The position numbers and the translations under genes are program-made. Positions 6,408 through 7,665 of a stretch of DNA of 7,665 nt are shown here, piece after piece. The stretch spans positions 1-7,665 of the forward strand of contig CAIKXW010000457.1 of assembly GCA_903831485.1 (NCBI GenBank). The letters run 5' to 3'. How positions within the stretch are numbered: position 1 is the first letter of the stretch; the number at the start of each line of letters is the position of its first letter. This DNA comes from an uncultured Alphaproteobacteria bacterium. GTDB taxonomy: Bacteria > Pseudomonadota > Alphaproteobacteria > Caulobacterales > Hyphomonadaceae. The notes below the pieces were generated by a model that was not told the origin of the DNA, did not search any database, and saw only the letters and a list, made by a program, of their open reading frames with translations.

Positions 6408-7665
6408 TCAGCCCTGCGGTTCCTTGATACCGAGGCTGGTATCTACGCCGAGCGCCTTCAGCTTGCGGTGCAGCGCCGACCGCTCCATCCCGATGAATGC
6501 GGCTGTTCGCGACACGTTGCCCCCAAAACGGGTGATCTGCATCGATAGGTACTCGCGCTCGAAATGCTCCCGCGCATCCCGCAGGGACATGGAGATCATC
6601 TGCATCGACCCCGCGGCAGACGCGCTGCCGCCCTTCGAATCGCTCGGCAGGTGTTCCGCCGTGATCGGCCCCGCCGGCTCTCCATTGGTCAGTATCAGCA
6701 GCCGCTCCACCACATTCCGGAGCTGCCTCACATTGCCCGGCCACTCGCTCGCCTGCAGTACCGCAATCGCCTCGTCCGCAAACGGGCGCGGCTGCAGCCC
6801 CGTCGCATCAGCGACGCGCTGGATGAAGTAGCGCACCAGATCCGGGATATCTTCGCGACGCCGATCCAGCGCCGGCACATCCACCGGCACCACGTTCAGG
6901 CGGTAGTAGAGGTCCTCCCTGAACCGCCCCGCTGCGATCTCCGCCCGCAGGTCTCGCGCCGTCGTAGAGATCACGCGCACATCGACCGACACGTCGTCCT
7001 GCCCGTTGCGCCGCTTGAACCGCTGGTCGACCAGGACGCGCAGGATGCGGCTCTGCACCGCAAGCGGCATGTCCGAAATCTCGTCCAGCAGGACTGTGCC
7101 CGCATGCGCCTGCTCGAACAGCCCGATCTTCGGCGCCTTGCCGTTGCCGGTCTCCTCGCCGAACAGCTCCGCCTCGATCCGCTCAGGATCAAGCGACGCC
7201 GTGTTGATCACCACGAACGGCCCGCTCGCCCGTTGCGACCGGTCGTGGATCAGGCGCGCCACCAGATCCTTTCCTGACCCCGGCGGCCCGGAAATCATGA
7301 TCCGGCTGTTCGTCGCCGCAACCTTGTCGACCGAGTTTGCCAGCTGCGCCATCGCGCTCGAACGGCCCACCAGCTCGTGCGACGACGCCGACCGCGCCAT
7401 CAGTCGCGAATTCTCCCGCTTCAGCGCCGCATTCTCCAGCGCCCGCTGCACCGTCACGATCAGCTTCTCGGACTTGAACGGCTTCTCGAGATAGTCATAA
7501 GCCCCCCGCCGGATCGCCTCGACTGCAGTCTCCACCGTGCCATGGCCGGAGATCACCACCACCGGCAGGAACGGGTCCATCTCCTTCAGGATCGAAAGGA
7601 TACCGAGCCCATCAAGCTCCGACCCCTTCAGCCAGACATCCAGCACCACCAGCCGCGGCGCCCGC
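6408..7665 (-). CDS. ntrX: NtrX-type response regulator, 5' part outside the window
   Basis: NtrX is the DNA-binding response regulator paired with the membrane kinase NtrY; in Alphaproteobacteria it affects nitrogen metabolism, redox response and envelope functions. The visible 418 codons begin inside the receiver domain. Counting from the first whole codon at 7664, the phospho-acceptor is Asp9 (VVLDVWLKGSELDG), with ISGHGT at 38-43 and the conserved lysine in EKPFK (60-64). The AAA+ domain has Walker A GPPGSGKD (126-133), Walker B VLLDEI (191-196) and an arginine-containing REDLYYRLNV (249-258). A Fis-type helix-turn-helix ends the protein (about 383-408, RTAAFIGMERSALHRKLKAL). The motif GAFTGA, needed for contact with sigma-54, is absent; TGNGKAPKIG stands in its place. 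About 45 N-terminal residues are missing because of the window edge. NtrC is the alternative, but the lost GAFTGA and the hfq-hflX context favour NtrX. Confidence 0.92.
   Translation of the reverse strand, partial: RAPRLVVLDVWLKGSELDGLGILSILKEMDPFLPVVVISGHGTVETAVEAIRRGAYDYLEKPFKSEKLIVTVQRALENAALKRENSRLMARSASSHELVGRSSAMAQLANSVDKVAATNSRIMISGPPGSGKDLVARLIHDRSQRASGPFVVINTASLDPERIEAELFGEETGNGKAPKIGLFEQAHAGTVLLDEISDMPLAVQSRILRVLVDQRFKRRNGQDDVSVDVRVISTTARDLRAEIAAGRFREDLYYRLNVVPVDVPALDRRREDIPDLVRYFIQRVADATGLQPRPFADEAIAVLQASEWPGNVRQLRNVVERLLILTNGEPAGPITAEHLPSDSKGGSASAAGSMQMISMSLRDAREHFEREYLSMQITRFGGNVSRTAAFIGMERSALHRKLKALGVDTSLGIKEPQG

Noticed and set aside
6271..6744. A 157-codon minus-strand frame overlapping the end of ntrX and the gap.
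   Set aside because: Most of it is the ntrX coding sequence in another frame, with a composition typical of a shadow and no recognisable domain.

Overview
The window is a G+C-rich chromosomal segment that reads as ordinary core genome of an alphaproteobacterium. Three things point there: a UPF0262 family protein and a DUF2948 family protein, both typical of that class; the order murA, DUF2948, hisD, UPF0262, infA, maf; and ntrX followed by hfq and hflX. The genus cannot be fixed by eye, though the Caulobacterales/Hyphomonadaceae or Rhizobiales side of the class is plausible. All protein genes lie on the minus strand and the only plus-strand gene is a tRNA, so transcription of the proteins runs from the high to the low coordinates.

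Region 1 (7665 to 4660) is a regulatory block. It holds the 3' part of ntrX (response regulator, cut by the window edge), a 185-base gap with two symmetric elements, hfq (RNA chaperone) and hflX (ribosome-associated GTPase). hflX starts with TTG directly after the hfq stop codon, so the two are almost certainly co-translated.

Region 2 (4660 to 4287) holds tRNA-Thr(GGT) on the plus strand, convergent with hflX. Next comes a small G/C hairpin between the tRNA and a 54-residue basic protein of unknown function that precedes murA.

Region 3 (4286 to 1) is a housekeeping cluster: murA (peptidoglycan precursor synthesis), a DUF2948 protein, hisD (last step of histidine synthesis), a UPF0262 protein, infA (translation initiation factor IF-1) and the 5' part of maf (nucleotide pyrophosphatase). 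Three junctions overlap by four bases (ATGA, ATGA, GTGA), which implies translational coupling. The two uncharacterised proteins sit inside this coupled unit with essential or central genes.

There is no mobile element, CRISPR array, phage gene or defence system. No stretch longer than 300 bases lacks a gene. The points most worth a second look are the missing sigma-54 contact motif in NtrX, the symmetric elements in the ntrX-hfq gap, the mismatched anticodon stem of the tRNA, and the coupled unknown genes around hisD.
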